From: Caldalkalibacillus mannanilyticus JCM 10596
Lineage (GTDB): Bacteria > Bacillota > Bacilli > Caldalkalibacillales > JCM-10596
Length of the DNA stretch: 35,805 nucleotides
Reading direction: 5' to 3'
Assembly: GCF_000615945.1 (NCBI RefSeq)
Contig: NZ_BAMO01000048.1
Location: 1-35,805 of the forward strand
Part shown: positions 8,772-15,568 of the stretch, in pieces
How positions within the stretch are numbered: position 1 is the stretch's first letter
Layout of the letters: each line of letters opens with the position of its first letter
Notes under the pieces: model-generated
What the model was told of the DNA's origin: nothing
The model's input: only the letters and a program-made list of their open reading frames with translations
Databases searched by the model: none
Translations under genes and position numbers: made by a program

Positions 8772-9437
8772 TTATCTTCGCTTTTGTCGTACAAAACCAA
8801 AACTGATCCTCAATAAGAGGAGAGATACAATGAATAGTCCTAAGATTAAAGTCAGATTTGTTTCATCTCCTGTTTTAGGATTTGGCACTTGCTGAACCGT
8901 TGTTCCCTTACTTGCACTCACTGTTTCTTGATTTTTTGTTTGCGCTTTTTTGGGAGTTGAAGAAGAGACAGGCGTGCTTTTCACTTCTACTAGACTACTC
9001 TGATCAAAACGAAATCTCACGGTATGATGATGATCATAGTTATGCTCTTTAATCAAAACATGCATCTTAGAAAAAAGTGGCTGAGATAAATCATTCACTT
9101 GAAATTGAACCACTCTTGTATTCTGACTCTCATTTCTACTTATAACTTTAGCATCTGTATAGCTCTCCTGATTTTTCACTTCAAGACTCTTAATCCACTC
9201 ACTTTGATTAAGCGTAATCTGGGCTGTCATTTGCCCTTTCTGAACTACTAAAGTAGCCGGCTTCTGAAAATAATCATTCGCGATCGATGCTGAATCATTA
9301 TCCGCCTTTACTATCGTATAGCTTATGGTATACTTGCCATCTGCGAGTGCATTTGTAGCCTCAACATCAATAGAAACGTATAGCATCAGCGCTAGAAGAG
9401 TAACTAGAACTAACGAACAGACTACGATCCTTCTCAT
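8772..9437 (-). CDS. isdC: Sortase B-anchored NEAT protein, IsdC-like
   Basis: 221 residues: signal peptide 1-27, one NEAT domain about 28-147, a Ser/Thr/Lys linker, the class B sorting signal NPKTG (186-190), a hydrophobic segment about 194-209, and a basic tail FVRQKRR. This is the architecture of IsdC, the wall-embedded heme relay between outer receptors and the membrane lipoprotein. The same operon encodes sortase B. The NEAT ligand strand reads YDHHH: Tyr134 is kept, but the second position is His138 instead of the usual Tyr, which may change heme affinity or iron coordination. Its start codon overlaps the end of the ferrochelatase-like gene by 4 bases. Confidence 0.92.
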   Translation of the reverse strand: MRRIVVCSLVLVTLLALMLYVSIDVEATNALADGKYTISYTIVKADNDSASIANDYFQKPATLVVQKGQMTAQITLNQSEWIKSLEVKNQESYTDAKVISRNESQNTRVVQFQVNDLSQPLFSKMHVLIKEHNYDHHHTVRFRFDQSSLVEVKSTPVSSSTPKKAQTKNQETVSASKGTTVQQVPNPKTGDETNLTLILGLFIVSLLLLRISFGFVRQKRR

Positions 9438-10366
9438 GTTTCATCTTCTTCCTTCCTCAAGGCATGTAGGTTTTCCAGGACTATGTCCGCTAATGCCAGC
9501 ATAAAATCAGCACTATCATTCAAGAATTCAGTGTGTACATATTCTAGCCCTAGCTCGTGTGTCAGCTCCATACACTCTGTTCCTAACTCGTGAATCACTT
9601 CGATGTTAGCTGTAATCGAGAGCAAATCACAAGTCACGATTCCTTTCTTTCCAGCTTGCGCCTCCTCTCGTATAACCTCCTTAAGCTCTGGCTCTAACCA
9701 GCCTTGCTTGTTTCTGGCACTACGATAAGCTATTCTCCAGCTTGAAAGCTGCAATTCTTGGGCTATTTTTTCAGCTAAAGCTACGAATTGAGTCGTATAT
9801 TCTGGATGTTTTTCTGGTGTACCTGGTAAGCTATGTGTGGTGAAAATCACTGTGCTATTCTCTTGCACCGAATCAGATAACCAATCTAATGCTTGCTTCA
9901 CCCTTTTTACTAATACCGAAACAAACTTAGGGTGCAAATGCCATGAAGTGATATCTAGTGTAGAGATTGTAGCTTGATCTCCCAATGCTTCATTCACTGT
10001 CTGCAAATACTGTCCTACACCGGAATGTGAGTATAAAGGAAGCATGGGTAATACCACGATGTATGAAGCCTTATCTTGTATACATTGCTGTACTTCCTCT
10101 TTAATAAAAGGCTGAGAATACTTATACGTCGCTCCTACTCGGAGCTCCTGCGAAAAGGAAGGCTGAAGCAGGACTTGTAAGACTTCTGCCTGCCTTGCTG
10201 TAACCGCACTCAAAGGGTCATTGGTACCTAATAATCGGTACTGCTCTCTCAGGGGTTCGAGTTGCTCTAAAGAAGGAGTTCTGCCTTGTAGAATATGGCT
10301 AAAAAAATTCTCTAGATCATCTATATTTTGTGGAGCACCATAAGACATTAAGAGAACACGAATCAT
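9434..10366 (-). CDS. Ferrochelatase family protein inside the heme-uptake operon
   Basis: 310 residues, full length for the monomeric Firmicutes ferrochelatase (coproporphyrin ferrochelatase, HemH/CpfC) family. Visible family features: N-terminal VLLMSYGAP, the catalytic His178 in THSLPGTP, the acidic Glu256 in ANIEVIHE, and the C-terminal LADIVLENL helix. The known reaction inserts ferrous iron into a porphyrin. Here the gene overlaps the IsdG-like gene by 4 bases upstream and the IsdC-like gene by 4 bases downstream, so it is part of an iron-starvation operon rather than a hem operon. It might recycle porphyrin or coproporphyrin, or run in reverse to release iron from heme; the sequence cannot decide. 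Confidence 0.9.
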   Translation of the reverse strand: MIRVLLMSYGAPQNIDDLENFFSHILQGRTPSLEQLEPLREQYRLLGTNDPLSAVTARQAEVLQVLLQPSFSQELRVGATYKYSQPFIKEEVQQCIQDKASYIVVLPMLPLYSHSGVGQYLQTVNEALGDQATISTLDITSWHLHPKFVSVLVKRVKQALDWLSDSVQENSTVIFTTHSLPGTPEKHPEYTTQFVALAEKIAQELQLSSWRIAYRSARNKQGWLEPELKEVIREEAQAGKKGIVTCDLLSITANIEVIHELGTECMELTHELGLEYVHTEFLNDSADFMLALADIVLENLHALRKEEDET

Positions 10367-10683
10367 GATATCTTCATTCCTCTTGAAGGTGTTTCACCGA
10401 TGACGTCATAAAAGGAAACCTTAAAATCGATGATATCATTTGAGCGTGGACCACTGTGAGATTGACGGAAGGATTCCGTTTTTGTCCATTCATCATGACT
10501 TTCTTTTGATTCCCATTTGGACCAGATGACAAATTCATCATATTCCTCTGTCCCTCTTGTTTGTAATAAATGAACCGTAATAAAACCTGGCGTTTGTTCT
10601 ACACCGCTTAAGCGCCCAAAGCGAGAGATGAATTGATCACCTGTCCCTTTCTTAACCTTTATTGTGTTTGAGATGACAAACAT
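10363..10683 (-). CDS. isdG: IsdG-family heme-degrading monooxygenase
   Basis: 106 residues from the ATG at 10681-10683, chosen because GGAGG lies just upstream; an ATG six codons earlier lacks a good site. Small ferredoxin-like antibiotic-biosynthesis-monooxygenase fold. The catalytic triad of the IsdG/IsdI family is complete and at the family's own numbering: Asn6, Trp66 and His76. The enzyme opens the imported heme ring in the cytoplasm and frees iron. It is 21 bases downstream of the ATPase gene and overlaps the ferrochelatase-like gene, which fits a cytoplasmic processing step directly after import. Confidence 0.94.
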   Translation of the reverse strand: MFVISNTIKVKKGTGDQFISRFGRLSGVEQTPGFITVHLLQTRGTEEYDEFVIWSKWESKESHDEWTKTESFRQSHSGPRSNDIIDFKVSFYDVIGETPSRGMKIS

Positions 10684-10704
10684 TGTTTTTCCTCCATTCA
10701 TAAT

Positions 10705-11496
10705 TTAAGTTGTACTTCGCACTAAGCCACATGGAGAACATATGGGTGTATCCCCATCCAAATGGACCTTCGCTTCAATTGAAAAAACGTCTCTGAAAAA
10801 TTGACAATCATAAACCTCTTTCGGAATCCCTTGCCTCACCACCTTTCCCTGTTTCATCGCGATGATTCGATCGCTATATCTCGCTGCCTGATTGACATCG
10901 TGCAAAACCATAATAATGGTGATGCCAAGGGTTTGATTTAATTCAGTTAATAATTCTAGTACTTCTAATTGATGAGAGATATCGAGATAACTCGTCGGCT
11001 CATCTAGGATTAAAATGGTAGGTTTTTGGGCAATACACATAGCAATCCAGGCCCTCTGTCTTTCTCCACCAGATAAAGTGTGAAGCGGTCGGTGCTGAAA
11101 GGAAACGAGCTGTGTCACAGAAAGTGCCCAATCAATATGACTGGATTGATCCTTCCCGTAATCCTGATACCATTTTAAATAAGAGTAGCGACCATGCTGC
11201 ACTAGATCACGAACGGTAAGATCAAGCTTATGGTCATGAACCTGGGGCAGCATTGTCATTTTTTGAGCCACCTCTTTATTTTTCCATTGCTTCATGTCCT
11301 GCCCCTCCAGATACACTGTACCGTCTTCTGGTTTTAATAGCCTTGTTAGTAATCTTAGAAATGTAGACTTTCCAGAACCATTAGGACCTATGACACTCAC
11401 CATTTCTCCTCTGTTAAATTGAAGCGATAAATCCTTGATGAGATAGGAATCAGTATAGCCATATGACAAATGCTCTGCCTTTAGGATACCCTCCAT
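10705..11496 (-). CDS. Heme/iron ABC transporter ATPase (first set)
   Basis: 263-residue FecE/HmuV-type ATPase with Walker A GPNGSGKST, signature LSGGERQR, Walker B ILILDEPTSYLD and H-loop MVLHDVNQ. It overlaps the permease gene by 16 bases and should energise the importer formed with the genes at 11481-12497 and 12490-13515. It is intact, unlike its paralogue at 2393-3176, so it could serve both permeases if that copy is truly broken. Confidence 0.94.
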   Translation of the reverse strand: MEGILKAEHLSYGYTDSYLIKDLSLQFNRGEMVSVIGPNGSGKSTFLRLLTRLLKPEDGTVYLEGQDMKQWKNKEVAQKMTMLPQVHDHKLDLTVRDLVQHGRYSYLKWYQDYGKDQSSHIDWALSVTQLVSFQHRPLHTLSGGERQRAWIAMCIAQKPTILILDEPTSYLDISHQLEVLELLTELNQTLGITIIMVLHDVNQAARYSDRIIAMKQGKVVRQGIPKEVYDCQFFRDVFSIEAKVHLDGDTPICSPCGLVRSTT

Positions 11497-12497
11497 TTCG
11501 TTAATCCTCCTTTTAAAAGATAGAGAAAGAATGGAGCTCCCATTAAGGCTAGTAATATTCCCACTGGAAGCTCGATAGGGTCAAACCACGCTCTGGCAAT
11601 GGTATCCGCCATCACCACAAGAAAAGCCCCACCTAGAGCTGAGATAGGTAAAAGATACCGGTAATCGTTGCCGACAATCATTCGTGCAATATGTGGCACA
11701 ATCAAACCTACAAAACCAATTAATCCAGCAACACTCACAGCCGCTCCTGCTAAAAATGTAGCCAATAAAATAATAAATATCCGGCTTCTCTCCACCTGAT
11801 TCCCTAGTAATTTAGCTACCTCATCTCCTAATACCAGAATATTCGCATGTTTTATGATAAAAAAAGATAGGATGATGCCAACCAGAGCATAGGGCCAAAT
11901 GATAGAGAAATGAGGCCAGCTTCTCCCGCTAAGCCCCCCTACTAACCAGGGTAAGACCGCCTGTACTCGATCACTATATAAAATCATGATCGTAGACATT
12001 GCCGCTCCTAAAAGTGAATTAATAGCAACCCCTGCTAAAATCATACGATGGGGAGATACTCCCCCTTCCCATGCCACCAAATAGATGATAAGGGTCGTAA
12101 TCAGCGCTCCTAAAAAAGCTCCTAATGGGAGAAACTGAATAAACTGAGGGAACACAATCATCATTAGTACCGCTACGAATCCTGCTCCAGCAGAAACACC
12201 AATGATTCCGGGGTCTGCTAATGGATTCCTCATAACTCCCTGTAATAACGCTCCAGATAAGGCTAGACAGATTCCTACAAGTGCTCCTGTTAATACCCTA
12301 GGCAATCTTAAGTCCCAGATAATTTGGCTAGCAAAACCATCCGAATGATAGAATAAGACATTCCAAATTTCCCGAATCGAAATGGGGACTGACCCTTCGA
12401 TCAAGCCATAAACCAAGGCAGTTATCGTGAGGAATATCCCAATGATGAAGCTTACGTTTCTCTTAGATGACCTAGGATCATTCATTTGTCTATTCAC
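11481..12497 (-). CDS. FecCD-family heme/iron ABC permease (first set)
   Basis: 338-residue polytopic permease with the FecCD landmarks LRLPRVLTGALVGICLALSGALLQ, NPLADPGIIGVSAGAG and FVGLIVPHIARMIVG. Partner of the preceding lipoprotein, which it overlaps by 8 bases, and of the following ATPase (16-base overlap). Position in the operon makes it the IsdF counterpart; heme as cargo is inferred from the neighbours. Confidence 0.94.
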   Translation of the reverse strand: MNRQMNDPRSSKRNVSFIIGIFLTITALVYGLIEGSVPISIREIWNVLFYHSDGFASQIIWDLRLPRVLTGALVGICLALSGALLQGVMRNPLADPGIIGVSAGAGFVAVLMMIVFPQFIQFLPLGAFLGALITTLIIYLVAWEGGVSPHRMILAGVAINSLLGAAMSTIMILYSDRVQAVLPWLVGGLSGRSWPHFSIIWPYALVGIILSFFIIKHANILVLGDEVAKLLGNQVERSRIFIILLATFLAGAAVSVAGLIGFVGLIVPHIARMIVGNDYRYLLPISALGGAFLVVMADTIARAWFDPIELPVGILLALMGAPFFLYLLKGGLTKWRVS

Positions 12498-13515
12498 CTG
12501 CTCGATCTAGGCTTTCCTTCAAAAATTCCATTGCCTCTATGACTTTAAGACCTGGATTAGATCCGAATAATTCATGTGGGAGAAAAATAAGTTGATCCTT
12601 CTCTAATGCCTTCACCTTGTGCCATGCTGGATTGCTTTTTAACTCCGTTTCAAACTTTTCTTTCACCGCTTGCGGGTCGCCATGAGTAATAAAATAAATC
12701 ACTTCAGGATTCGCTTCGATCACTCTTTCCATACTTAAATGAGCATAATCAGGATACTGTTCAAGACCTGCAAGGTCGCTGGCAATATTCTTACCTCCCA
12801 CCTGCTCTAGAAGGTTACCTGCTAGTGAAGTGGGAAGAGCTGCCATGAACGTATCCACCGTTCCATAAACCATCAGTACCTTGACTTCTTGCCTTGCTGA
12901 ACCTTGCTGTAAAGCCTCTTTCCTATCCTCAATGCTTTGGATCAACGCCTTAGCCTCTGTAGTACGCTCTAAAAGCTGACCGTACATGTCAATCACCTGA
13001 ATGATTTTTTCGTAGCTATTGCTATTTGTTAACAGCATATTAAGTCCTAGGTATTCGGCTGTTCCCACATCCTTCATGTTAAGCCCTGCATGACCAATCA
13101 CTAAATCTGGCTTTAAACTTAGAATCTTTTCAAAATCTACTTCATGAGGGCTACCAACTTGGATAGCGCTTGCCAATCTTTCAGGTAGCTCTTGCCCTTC
13201 GCCTCTTACACTCGGACGTCCTATAATCTCACCACCAAGAGCATCAATAATTTCCATATCACCTGGCAGTAAAGAAACGATTCTCTTAGGAGAAGATTGA
13301 AAAAACACTTCTCGTTGTGCATGGTCAATAATAGTAATCCCTTCCTCCACTCCTTGCGGGGAACTATTTTCCTGCTTTTGTCCTTGTTGATCTTCTCCCT
13401 CACTGACATTGTTTTGAGTCAGACTTGCAGTTGAGCAACCAACTAATAAAGCAATGACCAGTAAAATATTTACACAAAAATATGCATTTCTTATGTATCT
13501 AGCAACAAATTTCAT
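12490..13515 (-). CDS. Heme/iron-binding lipoprotein (first set, IsdE-like)
   Basis: First gene of the heme operon. The start is taken as the ATG at 13513-13515, which has TTGGAGGG nine bases upstream; an in-frame ATG at 13551 would overlap the Fur box and the promoter region. Signal peptide with lipobox LLVGC (Cys27), a Gln/Ser/Glu-rich spacer, then the type III binding-protein fold: RIVSLLPGDMEIIDALG, ALKPDLVIGHAG-like strand, a long helix at about 150-180, and the C-terminal AMEFLKESL helix. About 341 residues. It should accept heme from the NEAT relay and dock on the FecCD permease. Regulation: two Fur boxes and a sigma-A-type promoter lie directly upstream. Confidence 0.92.
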   Translation of the reverse strand: MKFVARYIRNAYFCVNILLVIALLVGCSTASLTQNNVSEGEDQQGQKQENSSPQGVEEGITIIDHAQREVFFQSSPKRIVSLLPGDMEIIDALGGEIIGRPSVRGEGQELPERLASAIQVGSPHEVDFEKILSLKPDLVIGHAGLNMKDVGTAEYLGLNMLLTNSNSYEKIIQVIDMYGQLLERTTEAKALIQSIEDRKEALQQGSARQEVKVLMVYGTVDTFMAALPTSLAGNLLEQVGGKNIASDLAGLEQYPDYAHLSMERVIEANPEVIYFITHGDPQAVKEKFETELKSNPAWHKVKALEKDQLIFLPHELFGSNPGLKVIEAMEFLKESLDRAGE

Positions 13516-13529
13516 TGACACCCTCCAAT

Positions 13530-13544
13530 TGATAAAGATTATCA
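13530..13544 (-). promoter_or_regulatory. Fur box 1 of the heme operon
   Basis: TGATAAAGATTATCA matches the 7-1-7 Fur box TGATAATnATTATCA at all but one position of the arms. It lies between the -10 element and the lipoprotein ribosome binding site, where bound Fur would block transcription under iron-replete conditions. Confidence 0.82.
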
Positions 13545-13555
13545 TTTTCAAATAG

Positions 13556-13585
13556 ATTATATGCCAGTCATTTTATCCATGTCAA
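13556..13585 (-). promoter_or_regulatory. Sigma-A-type promoter of the heme operon
   Basis: On the minus strand TTGACA (13580-13585) and TATAAT (13556-13561) are both perfect consensus hexamers, separated by 18 bases. The promoter is flanked on each side by a Fur box. About 40 bases separate the -10 from the chosen ATG. Confidence 0.8.
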
Positions 13586-13591
13586 CATAAA

Positions 13592-13606
13592 TGATATTGA
13601 TTTTCA
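13592..13606 (-). promoter_or_regulatory. Fur box 2 of the heme operon
   Basis: TGATATTGATTTTCA matches the 7-1-7 Fur consensus with two changes in the arms. It lies just upstream of the -35 element. Together with box 1 it would bracket RNA polymerase. Confidence 0.65.
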
Positions 13607-13620
13607 TTTTCAAGTGTAGG

Positions 13621-13654
13621 CAATAAAAAAGAGCTATCCTTTTATGGATAGCTC
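13621..13654 (-). terminator. Terminator between the accessory region and the heme operon
   Basis: On the minus strand GAGCTATCC - ATAAAA - GGATAGCTC is a perfect 9-bp stem followed by TTTTTTATTG. It insulates the heme promoter from transcription arriving from higher coordinates. Confidence 0.85.
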
Positions 13655-13721
13655 TTACCTATTTAGGGGATTTTTTCATTTTTACTAGGGGGGCTTAGTC
13701 TATTAAATTGGAACTTCAACA

Positions 13722-13820
13722 TTATTCTTCGATTGCGCCAAATGCTTTCCATGTACCAGGTTGACCATCTAAAATGCAAATCCACCCCACTTTACCAGCA
13801 AGTGTTGCTATATTTTTTTG
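13722..13820 (-). pseudogene. C-terminal remnant of a lost gene
   Basis: A short minus-strand frame without a start ends in NIATLAGKVGWICILDG followed by QPGTWKAFGAIEE and a stop. The sequence is protein-like (Gly/Trp-rich beta tail, resembling the ends of some surface or phage-type proteins, by impression only), while the frame upstream is closed by a stop about 13 codons earlier. It is therefore most likely the leftover end of a deleted gene. On the opposite strand 13820-13927 also reads as plausible protein (GDIKITYIFQDGKYQAKSIN), so the stretch 13660-13930 may be a junction of two decayed genes. Confidence 0.35.
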
Positions 13821-13925
13821 ACACGACAGGACCTCTAGGAGATATTAAGATCACCTATATTTTTCAAGATGGAAAATACCAAGCAAAGTCCATTAATTTT
13901 GAAGCCCTTGAAGAGTATATTTTTA

Positions 13926-13964
13926 AAAACCCACCTACACGTCCTTCCGGTCAAGGTGGGTTTT
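13926..13964 (-). terminator. Terminator at the end of the 96-aa gene
   Basis: On the minus strand AAAACCCACCT pairs perfectly with AGGTGGGTTTT across a 17-base loop and is followed by TTAAAAATA. The stem includes the stop codon of the 96-residue gene. Confidence 0.7.
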
Positions 13965-14225
13965 CACTTCTAAATTCTTACCTGTTCTATAGCCATCAGC
14001 AAATCCCTCTCTATAGCTGCTATCGATTAAAAGCACAGAGTTTAAAATAAACATATCTTCCATTCTGCTTAAAGCTCTCTTGGTTTCTTCATCCTTGACA
14101 CTGATTTTCTCTAATGCATCTCTAAACTCTTTATATAAACCCACAGCTTCTTGATTATCTCTAAGTATTTTTATTTTTGTATCGACTGCTGAGTTCAGAT
14201 ATTCTAATGCTAGTTTCTTATCCAT
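13935..14225 (-). CDS. Small helical protein of unknown function
   Basis: 96 residues, predicted all-alpha and charged, beginning MDKKLALEYLNSAVDTK and containing YREGFADGYRTGK near the C-terminus. No family is recognised with confidence. GAGGT lies 8 bases before the ATG and a terminator overlaps the stop, so it looks like a complete stand-alone gene. It is soluble, lacks a signal peptide and has no clear DNA-binding motif. A role linked to the neighbouring agr-like cassette is possible only by position, since 316 bases and a terminator separate them. Confidence 0.6.
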   Translation of the reverse strand: MDKKLALEYLNSAVDTKIKILRDNQEAVGLYKEFRDALEKISVKDEETKRALSRMEDMFILNSVLLIDSSYREGFADGYRTGKNLEVKTHLDRKDV

Positions 14226-14541
14226 ATATATACCTCTTTGTTTTAAAAGTAACTTAAATTATAAAATGATCTATGAATTAGAAGATGATATATTCGCAAT
14301 AAGCTTTAAGTTCTCCTCCGAAGAAATCTTGAAGATACGTTAAGAAGGTATTTCTTCTAACTCCTTATAAATTCGACAAGAAAGAACATAACTACCACCT
14401 TTCTTCTATATTCATTTTTATATCATACTAACAATGGATTTTTTTGTCGAAATCTGCAAAAGACTTTCGTGTTTTCGTCATGACAAAAACTTCTTGACAT
14501 TATATACTTTCATGCTAAAACGAAAAAATTAAAAAGCACCC
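14226..14541. other. Intergenic stretch between the 96-aa gene and the LytTR gene
   Basis: No intact gene is seen. It holds two copies of the Spo0A-box heptamer TGTCGAA (minus strand at 14372-14378; plus strand at 14445-14451 in a T-rich context), an inverted repeat TTTTCGTCATGACAAAAA at 14473-14490, a TTGACA at 14494-14499 on the plus strand, and the end of the LytTR terminator. On the minus strand 14265-14400 reads as protein-like pieces (SYVLSCRIYKELEEIPS, then RIFKISSEENLKLIANI) separated by a stop, possibly a decayed small gene. Confidence 0.4.
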
Positions 14542-14561
14542 TTATTTAGGGCGCTTTTTTT
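14524..14561 (-). terminator. Terminator of the agr-like cassette
   Basis: On the minus strand AAAGCGCCCT pairs with AGGGTGCTTT (one G-U pair) around a short loop, followed by TTAATTTTTT. The opposite strand also has a T-run after the stem, so it may act in both directions. The stop codon of the LytTR gene lies in the loop. Confidence 0.85.
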
Positions 14562-14898
14562 GTTGCTTTATACTCTTAATTGTTTTTCTGTATGGCAAAG
14601 CGACGAAATATTCAGAGTGATCTTCAAGTATAACGTGATCTCTTTTTTCGTCATAGTCTATGATTTTATCTTTATTTACAACTACTCCTCTATCTACCTT
14701 TAATCCTGTGAATTGTTCTAATATAATTGACCAGTGATTCATCGTGCTGGGTACTAGATAGGTTTCACGATTGTAAATGCAGATTTGATTGTTTTTATTA
14801 TGAGGGTCTGTAAATACAGAACTAAAATCTTTAAATGGGATTAAAACTACTTCTTCACCATCTTTAGTTTTTTTTATCACTGGAATCATTACATCCAT
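14542..14898 (-). CDS. Stand-alone LytTR-type DNA-binding regulator
   Basis: 118 residues matching the layout of a single LytTR domain: an early strand ending QICIYNRETYLVPST, then FTGLKVDRGVVVNKDKIIDY, the equivalent of the family signature F.R.HRS.(I/V)VN..KI, and a final VILEDHSEYFVALPYRKTIK. AgrA-type regulators carry a receiver domain of about 120 residues in front; none is present here, and the start is well supported (GGAT upstream, 15 bases after the agrD stop). It should bind DNA as the output of the cassette. By analogy with the LytTR regulatory systems HdrRM and BrsRM of streptococci, it may be held inactive by the cassette's membrane protein. The LytTR assignment is by pattern and moderately sure. 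Confidence 0.75.
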   Translation of the reverse strand: MDVMIPVIKKTKDGEEVVLIPFKDFSSVFTDPHNKNNQICIYNRETYLVPSTMNHWSIILEQFTGLKVDRGVVVNKDKIIDYDEKRDHVILEDHSEYFVALPYRKTIKSIKQQKKRPK

Positions 14899-14913
14899 GT
14901 TTATCCTCCGAAT

Positions 14914-15041
14914 TTACTTGCGTTTTAATTCCTCGGGCAGACCTGGATCATTACTCCATACCCAACTAGCTGAAACTGAGGGAACAAAGGTTGCAAAAGT
15001 AGTTAAGAACACTGCGACCAAATAAAATACTCTTTTTTCAT
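14914..15041 (-). CDS. agrD: AgrD-like autoinducer prepeptide, frameshifted in a run of A
   Basis: Directly after agrB (ATG 5 bases past its stop) a strong site AAGGGGGTG precedes ATG AAAAAA GAG. Read literally it gives only 12 residues. With one more A in the run (15033-15038) it gives 42 residues: MKKRVFYLVAVFLTTFATFV, then PSVSASWVWS, then NDPGLPEELKRK. This has the three parts of AgrD: an amphipathic leader, a core, and an acidic recognition tail with the conserved P-E-E-L. Aligned on the tail, the core ends SWVWS, with Ser26 where thiolactone types have Cys, predicting a five-residue lactone ring. Processing would need AgrB next door. The frameshift may be a sequencing error in the homopolymer or a real slippage or phase switch. 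Confidence 0.72.
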
Positions 15042-15046
15042 GATGT

Positions 15047-15568
15047 TCACCCCCTTGTTCGTTCAATCAAAGAGATTGCTTGGATAAAAAATGTAACCGC
15101 AATCAAAGCAGAATGAGTAACAAAGTTGAAACTCACTATTAAAATGGAAATTATTTTAAATATTGGATAATGTTTCTCCGAAACATTGCTTGTATCTTCT
15201 ATTCGGGATGGAGCATACATAGCAACTAATAATAAATTGAATATGGTAATAATGCATACAATATCGCCTTCCATATACATACCTGAAAAAGGAATGACAT
15301 TCGCTACTCCTACAGATGCGATAACACAGATTATTCCTGATTTAAAATGGTAACCTCCAGAAAAAAATCTAAGAGTGGCAAACGCCATCAGCACAATCAA
15401 AACCTCTGTCAACTGTCCAAATAAAGCTCCTGACATTATTCCTAAGAATACTATAGAAACGGCATTTATTATTTTCTCTAATGCATTTTTTAGAACTGCA
15501 ATGCTGGCTTCATGATCACTCTGCTCTTTTATATAAACCGCAATTTTTTCAGCTAAATTAGAAATCAA
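15047..15568 (-). CDS. agrB: AgrB-family peptide-processing membrane protease
   Basis: 173 residues, polytopic. The catalytic pair of AgrB is visible: His74 in FFSGGYHFKS and Cys81 in GIICVI, seven residues apart as in staphylococcal AgrB (His77/Cys84). The enzyme cuts the C-terminal tail of AgrD and forms the cyclic lactone or thiolactone. It overlaps the upstream sensor gene by 4 bases and is followed 5 bases later by the agrD-like gene, giving the order sensor-agrB-agrD-lytTR. Confidence 0.93.
   Translation of the reverse strand: MISNLAEKIAVYIKEQSDHEASIAVLKNALEKIINAVSIVFLGIMSGALFGQLTEVLIVLMAFATLRFFSGGYHFKSGIICVIASVGVANVIPFSGMYMEGDIVCIITIFNLLLVAMYAPSRIEDTSNVSEKHYPIFKIISILIVSFNFVTHSALIAVTFFIQAISLIERTRG

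Noticed and set aside
13733-14050. Plus-strand open frame of 105 codons
   Set aside because: It has no ribosome binding site, runs through a terminator stem and overlaps the better-supported 96-aa gene on the other strand. Only its middle part (about 13820-13927) looks protein-like, so at most it is a remnant.
14473-14522. Plus-strand promoter TTGACA with a TAAAAC -10
   Set aside because: The hexamers fit only loosely and no plus-strand gene follows, only the bidirectional terminator; left as part of the intergenic entry.
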